NCBI RefSeq assembly: GCF_048007105.1
Contig: NZ_CP180352.1
Span: forward strand, 992,001 to 1,056,000
Length of the DNA stretch: 64,000 bases
Source of the DNA: Minwuia sp048007105
GTDB lineage: Bacteria; Pseudomonadota; Alphaproteobacteria; Minwuiales; Minwuiaceae
Direction of reading: 5' to 3'
Below are positions 26,455-35,069 of this stretch, one piece after another. Below the pieces are notes generated by a model. The model searched no databases. It worked only from the letters and a program-made list of their open reading frames with translations, and was not told the origin of the DNA. Made by a program: the position numbers and the translations under genes. Within the stretch, counting starts at the first letter, position 1. Each line of letters opens with the position of its first letter.

Positions 26455-27963
26455 ATGGGTGAAGTGCGTCATTTCACAAGCAAAGTCGCCGGCCTGACGG
26501 CTGCAGCGGCGATCATCGCCTGGACCGCAGGGACCAGCCTTGCGGCCGAGGATTACAACCCGAAGATGTCCGAGGGCGCCAAGCGCGTCGAATACAAGGC
26601 AGACGCGTTCAAGCCGATGCCGGCCTATGAGGACCTCGACTACGACATCGAAGCGCAGCTGGCGATCTACGGCGGCAAGAGCGAGGTCACGGCACCGCGT
26701 CCGCTGTTCGAACTGGGCCAGCCCCAATATGTCTCCGGCCAGCTTTCCGAGCCGAGCTATGTCTTCGGACGGCTGAACCCGACCCAGTTCGCCATCCAGG
26801 CGTTCGGCGACTGGCGCACCGCCATCGCCTTCAACGACAACGCCAATGACGAGGTCGCCCAGATCGCGACCCGCCTGAACATCGACATCGATTTCAAGAT
26901 CACGTCGACCGAGCGTCTGCACGCCTTCATCCGGCCGATCGACACCGGCAACCAGTTCACCCGCTGCGAATTCGCCGGCGGTGACAGCGAGGACCAGTGC
27001 AATCTGGAACTCCAGCCGAACATCGAGACCCTGTTCTTCGAAGGCGACCTCGGCGCCATTGCGGCTGGCTTTACCGGCGAGTACTACAAGGGCGACTATC
27101 CGTTCGCCGTCGGCCTCGTCCCGATCTTCTACCAGAACGGCATCTGGGTGAACGACGCCGTCCTCGGCGCGGCCTACGCCATTCCGGCCCAGAACTCGCC
27201 GGCGCTGGACATCTCCAACATGGAGTTTTCCTTCTTCGCCGGCTTCGACAATGTCGAGAATGACGGAATCCTGGATGCCGGCGGCGCGGTCGCCGACAAG
27301 AACGCCAACGTCTACGGCGCCAACGCCTTCATCGAGATGCTCCAGGGCTACATCGAAGCGGGCGTCGGTTACATCGATGTCGACGAGGACAAGCTGGGCG
27401 ACCAGAACCTCTGGAGCGCGGGCCTTTCCTGGTCGGCGCGTTACCATGACATCCTGTCCTACTCGGTCCGCGGCATCTTCAGCCGCCAGAACCGCGAAGA
27501 CGGTGGCCAGGATCTCGGCAACGGCATGGCGTTCCTGCTGGAAACCAGCTACATGACGCACAAGCCGTACACGCTGCTGCCCTACGCCAACTTCTTCGTC
27601 GGCTTCGGCCGTCCGCAGTCGCTGATCAACGCCAACGGCATCCTGATCAACACCGGCATCAACTTCGAGACCGATGGCCTCACCGGCTTCCCGTTCCTCG
27701 ACGATACCGCAGCCGACACCTTCGGCGGCGCCGTCGGCCTGCAGTACCTGTTCAATCTCGATCAGCAGCTGGTGGTCGAGGCCGCGACGGTGCAGACCCA
27801 CGGTAACGACGCCAATATCCAGGGCGACCAGTACGCACTGGGCGTGCGCTGGCAGCTGCCGGTGTCTCAGGCGTGGATTCTCCGTGCCGATGCGATGTAC
27901 GGTATCAACACCGAGAACGACGATCTGGCCGGCATCCGGTTCGAGGTTCGTCGCAAATTCTGA
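26455..27963 (+). CDS. Outer-membrane beta-barrel (porin-like) of the cytochrome cluster
   Basis: A 502-residue exported protein. I use the ATG at 26455, ten bases after a GGGGG run; GTG 26449 or 26464 are alternatives. The signal peptide ends SLAAED-like near residue 30. The mature sequence is an aromatic/acidic barrel (QFAIQAFGDWRTAIAF, GYIEAGVGYIDVDED, LSYSVRGIFSRQ) ending RFEVRRKF with the terminal Phe. One Cys pair (TRCEFAGG ... DQCNLEL) may form a disulfide. It is shorter than MtrB or PioB (usually about 700 or more). Position between a multiheme cytochrome and a reductase suggests an outer-membrane partner for electron or substrate passage, but that is inference. Confidence 0.8.
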   Translation: MGEVRHFTSKVAGLTAAAAIIAWTAGTSLAAEDYNPKMSEGAKRVEYKADAFKPMPAYEDLDYDIEAQLAIYGGKSEVTAPRPLFELGQPQYVSGQLSEPSYVFGRLNPTQFAIQAFGDWRTAIAFNDNANDEVAQIATRLNIDIDFKITSTERLHAFIRPIDTGNQFTRCEFAGGDSEDQCNLELQPNIETLFFEGDLGAIAAGFTGEYYKGDYPFAVGLVPIFYQNGIWVNDAVLGAAYAIPAQNSPALDISNMEFSFFAGFDNVENDGILDAGGAVADKNANVYGANAFIEMLQGYIEAGVGYIDVDEDKLGDQNLWSAGLSWSARYHDILSYSVRGIFSRQNREDGGQDLGNGMAFLLETSYMTHKPYTLLPYANFFVGFGRPQSLINANGILINTGINFETDGLTGFPFLDDTAADTFGGAVGLQYLFNLDQQLVVEAATVQTHGNDANIQGDQYALGVRWQLPVSQAWILRADAMYGINTENDDLAGIRFEVRRKF

Positions 27964-27971
27964 CGCACGGA

Positions 27972-28001
27972 CCCGGCCGGCTCCGTGCGGGGCCGGCCGG
28001 G
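27972..28001 (+). other. Hairpin between barrel and reductase genes
   Basis: CCCGGCCGGC (27972-27981) pairs with GCCGGCCGGG (27992-28001) around a 10-nt loop. No T-run follows, and the reductase begins 39 bp later, so read-through is expected. Confidence 0.5.
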
Positions 28002-28040
28002 AATCCGGATCCTGGCGTCTAACAAGGGGGTAATGGCGCG

Positions 28041-29324
28041 ATGGAACTTGGGGTCGTCAACTACGTCGCGATCGCCGTACTGGCGCTGATGGGGCTCTAC
28101 GTCCTGTCGCTCATCTACAACAATTTCAGGGCTGCCGGCGTCACCGACCGCGGTGTCGCCGAGGAAATCCGCTTCCTGAAGGAGCGGGTGGACCGCATCA
28201 AGGCCGTCCGCGAATTCGACAAGCAGAAGAACGAACTCTCCTGGAACGGCGCGCGCAAGTTCCGCGTCGCCCGCAAGCACCCGGAAAACGGCGAGATCTG
28301 CTCCTTCTACCTGCAGCCGCATGACGAGCGGCCGCTGCCGCCCTTCGAGCCCGGTCAGTATCTCACCTTCAAGCTCGACCTGCCGTCGGCCAAGAAGGTG
28401 ACCACCCGCTGCTATTCGCTGTCCGACAGCCCCAAGGGCGAATACTACCGCGTCTCGATCAAGCGCAATCCGCCACCGAAGGACCCGGCCAAGGCGGATA
28501 TCGGCAAGTCGTCGTCCAACTTCTTCCATGACCAGGTCAACGAAGGCGACATCCTGAACGTCCATGCGCCGGGCGGCGACTTCTTCCTGGACATGCACCG
28601 TTCAACTCCTGTCGTGCTGATCGGCGGCGGCATCGGCATCACGCCCGTGCTGTCCATGCTGAACGCCATCGTCGAGAGCGGCTCCACGCGGGAGACCTGG
28701 TTCTTCCTGGGCATCCGCAACGGCAAGGAGCATGTCTTCCGCGAGCATCTGGAAGCCATCGACCAGGCCAACGAGAACGTTCATGTCCGGATCGTCTATT
28801 CCGGTCCGGACGAGAGCGATGTCGAGGGCAAGGACTATCACCACAAGGGCCGTGTCGGCGCGGACCTGTTCAAGGAAGTCCTCCCGTCGAACAATTACGA
28901 CTACTACTTCTGCGGCCCGCCCCCGATGATGGAGAGCCTGTTCCACGGCCTCCGCGACTGGGATGTCCCGGAATCGCGCATCCATTTCGAGGCCTTCGGT
29001 CCCGCGACCGTGAAGTCCAAGAAGTCCGCGGACAAGGACGACGGGAAGGCCGATGCCGCACCGGCGACGGGCTTCAAGCTGAAGTTCGTGAAGTCGGAAA
29101 AGGAGATCGTCTGGGACGGGTCCGCCGACAGCATTCTGGAATTCGCCGAGGCCAACGACATCGACATGGACTCGGGCTGCCGCGCCGGGGCCTGCGGCAC
29201 CTGCATCACCGCGGTGCTGGCCGGCGACGTCAACTACAACACCGATCCCAGCGCGGATGTGGACAAGGGCTCCTGCCTGACCTGCATCTCCGTGCCGAAG
29301 TCCGACATGGAACTCGACGCCTGA
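28041..29324 (+). CDS. Membrane-anchored FAD/NAD(P)H reductase with C-terminal [2Fe-2S] ferredoxin
   Basis: A 427-residue reductase. One N-terminal helix (YVAIAVLALMGLYVLSLIY) anchors it, followed by a basic coiled segment. The FNR-like core shows the flavin motif TRCYSLSDSP near residue 120, the nucleotide motif IGGGIGITPVLSML near 195 and CGPPPMMESL near 290. After a Lys/Asp/Ala linker, a plant-type ferredoxin has CRAGACGTC and the fourth ligand in GSCLTC. Domain order matches Hcr- or NqrF-like and oxygenase reductases. It should move electrons between NAD(P)H and a one-electron partner at the membrane. It closes the cluster and is followed by a clear terminator. Confidence 0.85.
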   Translation: MELGVVNYVAIAVLALMGLYVLSLIYNNFRAAGVTDRGVAEEIRFLKERVDRIKAVREFDKQKNELSWNGARKFRVARKHPENGEICSFYLQPHDERPLPPFEPGQYLTFKLDLPSAKKVTTRCYSLSDSPKGEYYRVSIKRNPPPKDPAKADIGKSSSNFFHDQVNEGDILNVHAPGGDFFLDMHRSTPVVLIGGGIGITPVLSMLNAIVESGSTRETWFFLGIRNGKEHVFREHLEAIDQANENVHVRIVYSGPDESDVEGKDYHHKGRVGADLFKEVLPSNNYDYYFCGPPPMMESLFHGLRDWDVPESRIHFEAFGPATVKSKKSADKDDGKADAAPATGFKLKFVKSEKEIVWDGSADSILEFAEANDIDMDSGCRAGACGTCITAVLAGDVNYNTDPSADVDKGSCLTCISVPKSDMELDA

Positions 29325-29350
29325 AGACTGACGGGATCGACGAAGCTGAC

Positions 29351-29388
29351 AGGGCGCGCCGGCTCAACCCGGTGCGCCCTTTGCTTTT
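29351..29388 (+). terminator. Intrinsic terminator closing the cytochrome cluster
   Basis: AGGGCGCGCCGG and CCGGTGCGCCCT form a 12-bp stem with one G-T pair and a 6-nt loop, followed by TTGCTTTT. It lies 26 bp after the reductase stop and just before the next ATG. Confidence 0.8.
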
Positions 29389-29391
29389 CAG

Positions 29392-29976
29392 ATGACAGAG
29401 CCGCTCGAGCCGCTGCTGGCCGCCGTGCGCGCCTGCCGCATCTGCGCCGACAGTCTTCCCGAAGGGCCGCTACCGTTGCTTCGGGCGGACCGCGGTGCGC
29501 GCATCGCTATCGCCGGACAGGCGCCCGGAATCCGTGTGCACCGGACCGGTACGCCCTGGAACGATCCCTCCGGGGACCGGCTCAGGGACTGGCTCGGGGT
29601 CGATCGCGACACCTTCTACGACACGTCGAAATTCGCGATCGTTCCCATGGGCTTCTGCTATCCGGGAACGGTCAAGGGAAAGGGCGACCTGCCGCCCCGG
29701 CCGGAATGCCGCGCCACGTGGCACGACCGGATCTTCGCCGCGCTGCCGGAGATCGAGCTGACGCTCTGCATCGGCCAGTACGCGATCGACTATCACATGC
29801 CGGATCTGAAGCGGCCGACGCTCACGGAAACCGTCCGCAACTGGCGCCAGGCATTGCCGCGGCGCCTGCCCATGCCGCACCCGTCGGGGCGAAACAATCT
29901 GTGGCTCCGCCGGAACCCGTTCTTCGAGGCCGAAGTGTTGCCCGAGTTGCGCCGGCGCGTGGCCGGCCTGATCTGA
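29392..29976 (+). CDS. Uracil-DNA glycosylase family protein
   Basis: A 194-residue protein of the uracil-DNA glycosylase superfamily. Motif A is GQAPGIRVHRTG near residue 42 and motif B is PMPHPSGRNN near 160, where His and Asn/Ser contact the flipped base. The family excises uracil from DNA to start base-excision repair. Iron-sulfur cysteines of family 4 are not complete: CRICADSL is present, but the second pair is missing. It is therefore closer to the compact uncharacterised branch, and activity is inferred. It starts a few bases after the cluster terminator and is convergent with the Sel1 lipoprotein gene (6-bp gap). Confidence 0.75.
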   Translation: MTEPLEPLLAAVRACRICADSLPEGPLPLLRADRGARIAIAGQAPGIRVHRTGTPWNDPSGDRLRDWLGVDRDTFYDTSKFAIVPMGFCYPGTVKGKGDLPPRPECRATWHDRIFAALPEIELTLCIGQYAIDYHMPDLKRPTLTETVRNWRQALPRRLPMPHPSGRNNLWLRRNPFFEAEVLPELRRRVAGLI

Positions 29977-29982
29977 ACCGCC

Positions 29983-31137
29983 TCAGGAGGTGCGGTTGGC
30001 CTGCCGCTGCCGCCGGAACTCCTCGGCCCGCTTGTGCGTCAACAGCCGGAAATCCCGGATCGCATAGACGGTCTCAAGATCGATCTCGCCCCCCGGACCG
30101 AGCTCCCGGATGTCACGGAAGGACTCGACTGCGTCCCGCGTGGCGAGATCGTTGCGGCCATTGATGCCGGCGATCGGAATGCCGATCTGATTGAAGGACG
30201 CCTGAACGAACCGCACGGTCGCCGCATCGACCACCTGCGCGGTCCCCGACTGCTGCGCCCGCCAGGCATCGGCGGCTTCCTTGCCGGCCCGGAAATCGGC
30301 GCGCGACATGCGGCGGCGGAACTTCGGCACCGTCGACCGCGCCTCCTTGCTCCCGGCCTCGGACGCGATCAGCAGCCACTTCATGCCTTCGGACTGATTG
30401 ACCGGCAGGCCTTCGCCCGACCAGATCATCCGGCCGAACTTGACCTGCGAATCCACGATGCCGAAATTGGCGGCCCGCTCGTGCCAGCGCAGCGCCCAGA
30501 CCGGGTCCAGTTCGACCCCGTTGCCCGTCTCGTAGGCCTCGGCCACATAGACCACGGCGGGAATGATGCCGTGCTCGGCCGCCATCTCGTAATAGCGCGC
30601 CGCTTCCTTCGGGTCCTGACGCAGGCCGGCCCCGTTGTGGTAGGCCTGCGCAACCTGATACGCCGCGTCGGCTTCCCCGCCATCGGCGGCCACCTTCAGA
30701 AATGCCATCGCCCTGGCGGGATCGCGCGGCACGCCGGTGCCGTCGCGATAGGCGGCGTGGGCCAGCATGGCGGCCTCGACATGGCCGCGGCTCGAGGCGG
30801 ACTCGAACAGCTGCACCGCCCGAACGGGATCCCGCTCCACACCCTTGCCTTCCCAGAAGGCCCGGCCCAGCAGGAACTGCGCGTCCGGATACCCCTTCTC
30901 GGCCTCGGGCCGCAGCAGAGCCACGGCCTGGCTGTAGGCCGCCGCGCTCGTGCCGCTGTCCAGGATCCGCCGCGCCTGATTGACATTCACCACGTTGGGC
31001 TTCTGGATCACCGGCCGAACAGGGGCGGCGGTCGTCTGCTTCGGGGGTTCCGCGCAACCGCTGACGGCAAGCATGGCCGCGGTGGCGACAAGGCCCGCGC
31101 GCACGGTCTTCAGGACGCTTGAACTCATACTCGGCAT
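29983..31137 (-). CDS. Sel1-repeat lipoprotein with a C-terminal peptidoglycan-binding-like region
   Basis: A 384-residue exported protein. ATG 31137 (MPSMSSSVLK) is taken for its upstream AAGAAGG; ATG 31128 is possible. Signal peptide with lipobox AVSGC. Residues 60-260 contain about five Sel1/TPR-like repeats (for example YPDAQFLLGRAFWEGKGVER and HVEAAMLAHAAYRDGTGVPR). Near residue 310 ATVRFVQASFNQIGIPIAGI resembles a peptidoglycan-binding-1 fold. Such lipoproteins scaffold envelope complexes. It is convergent with the uracil-DNA glycosylase gene. The upstream 101 bp contain no gene. Confidence 0.75.
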   Translation of the reverse strand: MPSMSSSVLKTVRAGLVATAAMLAVSGCAEPPKQTTAAPVRPVIQKPNVVNVNQARRILDSGTSAAAYSQAVALLRPEAEKGYPDAQFLLGRAFWEGKGVERDPVRAVQLFESASSRGHVEAAMLAHAAYRDGTGVPRDPARAMAFLKVAADGGEADAAYQVAQAYHNGAGLRQDPKEAARYYEMAAEHGIIPAVVYVAEAYETGNGVELDPVWALRWHERAANFGIVDSQVKFGRMIWSGEGLPVNQSEGMKWLLIASEAGSKEARSTVPKFRRRMSRADFRAGKEAADAWRAQQSGTAQVVDAATVRFVQASFNQIGIPIAGINGRNDLATRDAVESFRDIRELGPGGEIDLETVYAIRDFRLLTHKRAEEFRRQRQANRTS

Positions 31138-31238
31138 GGGTGCTGAAGCCTTCTTCGATCTCTGGGGGAATTGGCGCGCAAGCTGCCGTAGCCCGGTGTC
31201 GTTGTCAAATGCCCAACCCCTGACCAGTGACCGCGGCA

Positions 31239-32471
31239 TCACATTGTGATCCGCCGCGGCGGCCGCGTTGCGACCCCGGCAAACACCGACGCCGCAAGGC
31301 AGTAGATCGCCGACCAGATGGCGATGCCGGCCATGGAGGACCCGAGGTCGATGGCCCAGCCCATGATGAAGGGTGCGAGGCCGGTGGAGAAGACCATCAT
31401 GGCGGTGGCGAAGGCGCGGATCGCCCCGATGTGGCGGGTGCCGTAGAGCTCCGCCCAGAGCGCGCCGAGCAGCACCTGGGTCAGTCCCGCGCCAAGGCCC
31501 ATCAGCCCCAGAAACACAGGGGCGGACCACGCGCCGTCGAACCCCCACAGCACCAGGCAAGAGAGCGCGAGCGGGGTCAGGAACACGCCCACCAGCCGAC
31601 GTGCCGACAGCCAGTCGACCAGCATACCGCCGCCCAGCAGGCCGAGAACCGTGGCGATCGCGAAGGCGCTGAAGGAATAGGCCATGACCTCGATCGACCA
31701 GCCCCGGCTTTCGGCCAGATGCACCTGATGGAAGAAGAAGCCCGTCGAGATGAAGGCCGGCGCCAGCAGCGCCGGCAGTCGCAGCCACAGCCCCCGGTCC
31801 CGCAGCGTCTCGGCCAGCGTGAAATCACGGGGCGTACCAGCCGGTCCCCCGGTCGCCGGCGCGGCGGCATCCAGCGCCGGCCGCCGCCAGCCCGTGCCGT
31901 AGAGCATCAGCGGGACCAGCGGCATCAGCACCAGCACCAACACGGCGGTGGCCAGCCACGCTTCCCGCCAGTCCATCAGCAACAGCAACAGGATGACGAA
32001 GGGCGGCGACGCGGCGACCCCGACCGCGTGGCCCAGCGAGGCGATGGAGATCGCCCGTCCCCTGAAACGCTGGAAATGCCGCGCCATCGCGGTGATCCCG
32101 ACATGGGTCGACATGCCCTGCCCGAACAGCCGCAGCCCGAAGATCGCCAGCGTCAGCGCCACCGGCGACCAGGTCAGCGCGGTGAAGGCCGCCACCGCGG
32201 CCAGCCCGGTCAGGACGATGAAGCTGCTCGAATTCAGCGACAGCACGTCGACGATGCGTCCGAACATGATCAGGGTCGCGCCGCTGGCGATGGTCCCGAT
32301 CATGTAGACCAGCCCGAACTCGCCATGGCTCAGGCCGAAGGTCTGGCGGAACTCGCCGCCGAACAACGAGATGAAATAGGTCTGGCCGACGCTGGACTGC
32401 AGGCACATGAAGGCGCCGAAGCCGATCAGCGCCAGATTGCGGCCCAGCCCGCCACCTTCACGCAGGCTCAT
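31239..32471 (-). CDS. MFS transporter
   Basis: A 410-residue carrier with 12 predicted helices in two halves and a central basic loop around WRRPALDAAAPAT. The N-terminal LIMFGRIVDVLS resembles motif A of the major facilitator superfamily. It is translationally coupled to hemW through an ATGA overlap (32468-32471), so it follows that gene on the same message. Substrate unknown; proximity to hemW does not define it. Inner-membrane, secondary transport. Confidence 0.8.
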   Translation of the reverse strand: MSLREGGGLGRNLALIGFGAFMCLQSSVGQTYFISLFGGEFRQTFGLSHGEFGLVYMIGTIASGATLIMFGRIVDVLSLNSSSFIVLTGLAAVAAFTALTWSPVALTLAIFGLRLFGQGMSTHVGITAMARHFQRFRGRAISIASLGHAVGVAASPPFVILLLLLMDWREAWLATAVLVLVLMPLVPLMLYGTGWRRPALDAAAPATGGPAGTPRDFTLAETLRDRGLWLRLPALLAPAFISTGFFFHQVHLAESRGWSIEVMAYSFSAFAIATVLGLLGGGMLVDWLSARRLVGVFLTPLALSCLVLWGFDGAWSAPVFLGLMGLGAGLTQVLLGALWAELYGTRHIGAIRAFATAMMVFSTGLAPFIMGWAIDLGSSMAGIAIWSAIYCLAASVFAGVATRPPRRITM

Positions 32472-33613
32472 GCAGCGGCATCCCGGCCGAGCAGGCTGGC
32501 GGTGATGCTGTTCAGCAGCAGCCGGCCTTCGGGGCGCACCGTCAGCCGCGCCGGCCCCCGTTCGATCAGACCGTGCGCCGACAGCCGCTCGGCGGCTTCC
32601 TCGTCAATGCAGGCGGCTGCGCCCGGCCTCGAGAGATCGAGCCCTTCGGCAAGGCGCAGGCCCATCATCACCGCTTCCTCGGCCTGTTCCGCTGTATCGA
32701 GCGGCCGCAGTTCTTCCGCGCCCGAACCCGTCTCGGTCACAGCTTCCAGCCAGCGCTCCGGCTTCTTCAGGTTTGAAGCCGCGAGCCGGCTTCCATCGCT
32801 GCAGACCGGCCGCCCGTGTGCGCCCGGCCCGATTCCGATCCATGACCCGTAGCGCCAGTAAACGAGGTTGTGGCGGCTTTCCTGACCCGGCGCGGCATGG
32901 TTGGAAATCTCGTAGGCCGGCAGACCGGCGCCTTCGCAGATCTCCTGCGTCAGTTCGAAGAAGTCAGCGGCGCGGTCGTCGTCCATCGGCGTCCAGACGC
33001 CCCGCCGCACGGCGCCGGCGAAGCCCGTGTTCGGTTCGATGGTCAGCTGGTACAGCGACAGATGTCCCGCCGCGAGACCGAGCGCGCGGTCCAGTTGTTC
33101 GCGCCACGCGGCCTCGGTCTGGCCCGGAAGGGCATAGATCAGGTCGAAGGAGAACCGTCCGAAGACATCCCGCGCGGTCTCGATGGCGGCCAGCGCCGCC
33201 TCGGCATCGTGTACCCGGCCGAGAAACTTCAGCGCGGCATCGTCGAAGCTCTGGATGCCCATGCTCAGACGGTTCACCCCGGCGGCGCGATAGCCCCGGA
33301 AGCGGCCGGCCTCGACCGAGGACGGGTTCGCCTCCAGCGTGATCTCGCAGTCGGGCGTCAGGCCGAAGCAGCGGTCGATCTCTTCCAGCACCGCGCCGAC
33401 GGTATCCGGGCTCATCAGGGACGGCGTGCCGCCGCCGAAGAAGACCGTTTCCGCCGGACCACCGCAGCGCTCGCTCCAGGTTCGGATCTCCCGGCAGAGC
33501 GCATCGCGCCAGCGTGCCTCGTCGATCCGCTCCCTTACGTGGCTGTTGAAATCGCAATAGGGGCACTTGGCCACGCAGAAGGGCCAGTGGACATATATGG
33601 CGTGGCCGCTCAA
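32468..33613 (-). CDS. hemW: HemW-type radical SAM haem chaperone
   Basis: A 381-residue radical SAM protein. The N-terminal IYVHWPFCVAKCPYCDFNSH contains the C-x3-C-x2-C cluster-binding motif plus the extra Cys typical of this family. ETVFFGGGTPSLMSP and the long C-terminal domain match HemW, which carries haem and was once annotated as oxygen-independent coproporphyrinogen oxidase. HemW delivers haem to respiratory proteins. It overlaps rdgB upstream and the MFS gene downstream, both by 4 bp, so the three form one message with rph in front. Confidence 0.85.
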   Translation of the reverse strand: MSGHAIYVHWPFCVAKCPYCDFNSHVRERIDEARWRDALCREIRTWSERCGGPAETVFFGGGTPSLMSPDTVGAVLEEIDRCFGLTPDCEITLEANPSSVEAGRFRGYRAAGVNRLSMGIQSFDDAALKFLGRVHDAEAALAAIETARDVFGRFSFDLIYALPGQTEAAWREQLDRALGLAAGHLSLYQLTIEPNTGFAGAVRRGVWTPMDDDRAADFFELTQEICEGAGLPAYEISNHAAPGQESRHNLVYWRYGSWIGIGPGAHGRPVCSDGSRLAASNLKKPERWLEAVTETGSGAEELRPLDTAEQAEEAVMMGLRLAEGLDLSRPGAAACIDEEAAERLSAHGLIERGPARLTVRPEGRLLLNSITASLLGRDAAA

Positions 33614-34209
33614 AGGCAGGCGGCGAGCAGTTGCCGGAACGCGTCGGCGCGATGGCTCATCGCGTGCTTCTCCGCCGGGTCCATCTCGCCGAAGGTGATC
33701 TTGCGGCCGGTGGCGACGAAGACCGGGTCGTAGCCGAACCCGTTCGTGCCCCGCGGCGGCCAGACCAGATCGCCTTCCACCTTGCCCTCGAACACCGCCG
33801 TCTCGCCGTCGGGCCAGCAGAGCGCCAGCGCGCAGATGAAGCGGGCCGAACGGTCGGTCGCGCCCTTCTCCTGCAACGCGTCCTCGACCTTCTGCATGGC
33901 CAGATCGAAGTCGCGTTCCGGACCCGCCCAGCGCGCCGAGTAGATCCCCGGATCGCCGCCGAGCGCGGTCACCGCCAGCCCCGAATCGTCGGACAGGGAC
34001 GGCAGGCCGGACGCCTCCGCCGCGGCCCGGGCCTTCAGCAGCGCATTGCCGGTGAAGGTGGTCTCGGTCTCTTCCGGCTCCGGCAGGTTCAGCTCGGCGG
34101 CGGAGACCGGCTGGATGCCAAAGGGGCGCAGCAGTTCCGCGATCTCGACCACCTTGCCGCGATTGTGGCTGGCGACGACGATCTTCCTCTCGGTCAGCTT
34201 GCGCGCCAA
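33610..34209 (-). CDS. rdgB: Non-canonical purine NTP pyrophosphatase RdgB/HAM1
   Basis: A 199-residue enzyme. TTG at 34209 is chosen as start: GGAGG stands five bases upstream and it follows the rph stop by one base. No ATG fits the conserved N-terminus, which is TERKIVVASHNRGKVVEI, the substrate loop of the HAM1 family. SLSDDSGLAVTALGG, NGFGYDPVF and SHRADAF complete the signature. It hydrolyses dITP and XTP to monophosphates, preventing mutagenic bases entering DNA. Confidence 0.85.
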   Translation of the reverse strand: MARKLTERKIVVASHNRGKVVEIAELLRPFGIQPVSAAELNLPEPEETETTFTGNALLKARAAAEASGLPSLSDDSGLAVTALGGDPGIYSARWAGPERDFDLAMQKVEDALQEKGATDRSARFICALALCWPDGETAVFEGKVEGDLVWPPRGTNGFGYDPVFVATGRKITFGEMDPAEKHAMSHRADAFRQLLAACL

Positions 34210-34210
34210 C

Positions 34211-34930
34211 TCAGCCTCCGACCGCCAGCCGCTGGGCTTCGGCCAGCTCGCCGCAACCCTTCTTGGCCAGCCGCAGCAGCTCCATGAATTCGTCGTCGGT
34301 GAAGGGCGTGCCCTCGGCCGTCGCCTGGATTTCGCAGAGCGTGCCGCCATCGGTGATGACGAAATTGCCGTCGGTCTCGGCGTTCGAGTCCTCGGCATAG
34401 TCCAGGTCGAGGACCGGAACGCCTTCATAGATGCCGCAGGAAATGGCGGCGACCTGGCCGATCATCGGGATGGACTTGATCGCTCCGGCCTTCACCAGAC
34501 CGTCGAAGGCCATGTGCAGCGCCACCCAGGCGCCGGTGATCGAGGCGGTGCGGGTGCCGCCATCGGCCTGCAGCACGTCGCAGTCCACGCGGATCTGCCG
34601 CTCGCCGAAGCCTTCCAGATTGGTCACGGCGCGCAGCGAACGGCCGATCAGGCGCTGGATTTCCTGGGTCCGGCCCGACTGCTTGCCGCGCGCGGCCTCG
34701 CGGTCGGTGCGCGTGTGGGTCGAGCGGGGCAGCATGCCGTATTCGGCGGTCACCCAGCCGCGGCCGGAATTCCTGAGCCACGGCGGCACGCGCTCTTCCA
34801 CCGATGCGGCGCAGATCACATGCGTATCGCCAAAGCGAATGAGGCACGATCCTTCGGCATGCTTGGCGAATCCGGTTTCGATACTGACGTCGCGCATCTG
34901 GTCGGGCTTCCGGCCCGAGGGGCGGTTCAT
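34211..34930 (-). CDS. rph: Ribonuclease PH
   Basis: A 239-residue phosphorolytic exoribonuclease, the usual length. It begins MNRPSGRKPDQMRDVSIETG and includes the typical RSTHTRTDREAARGKQSGRT and QIRVDCDVLQADGGTRTASI segments, holding phosphate and the active site. It trims tRNA 3' ends. It is the first gene of the rph-rdgB-hemW-MFS unit and divergent from hrcA across a 139-bp gap. Confidence 0.9.
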   Translation of the reverse strand: MNRPSGRKPDQMRDVSIETGFAKHAEGSCLIRFGDTHVICAASVEERVPPWLRNSGRGWVTAEYGMLPRSTHTRTDREAARGKQSGRTQEIQRLIGRSLRAVTNLEGFGERQIRVDCDVLQADGGTRTASITGAWVALHMAFDGLVKAGAIKSIPMIGQVAAISCGIYEGVPVLDLDYAEDSNAETDGNFVITDGGTLCEIQATAEGTPFTDDEFMELLRLAKKGCGELAEAQRLAVGG

Positions 34931-35003
34931 GTGTCACCTCTTCTGATCTGTCGATGGGGGTTCTAGGCGATTTGCGGCTGCAGCGAAACGTATTCGCCGA
35001 CCG

Positions 35004-35032
35004 TTGACCGGCAAGGGCCGCGACCATACCTT
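35004..35032 (+). promoter_or_regulatory. Candidate sigma-70-type promoter of hrcA
   Basis: TTGACC (35004-35009) and TACCTT (35027-35032) are separated by 17 bp, 38 bp before the chosen hrcA ATG. The -35 is good and the -10 weak. No CIRCE inverted repeat was seen here. Confidence 0.35.
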
Positions 35033-35069
35033 TTTGCCGTTGAGAATGCTGGATTTTCGCCGGACAGAG

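Noticed and set aside
18950..27963. Assigning the cluster to MtrCAB or PioABC extracellular electron transfer
   Set aside because: The barrel is much shorter than MtrB/PioB, the decaheme protein has a membrane helix and cytoplasmic head, and no surface decaheme lipoprotein or HiPIP is present. Similarity is only in the parts list.
29392..29976. Treating the uracil-DNA glycosylase-like gene as the last gene of the cytochrome cluster
   Set aside because: A clear intrinsic terminator (29351-29388) separates it from the reductase.
34931..35069. CIRCE operator upstream of hrcA
   Set aside because: I searched for TTAGCACTC-N9-GAGTGCTAA or close variants in the gap and saw none.
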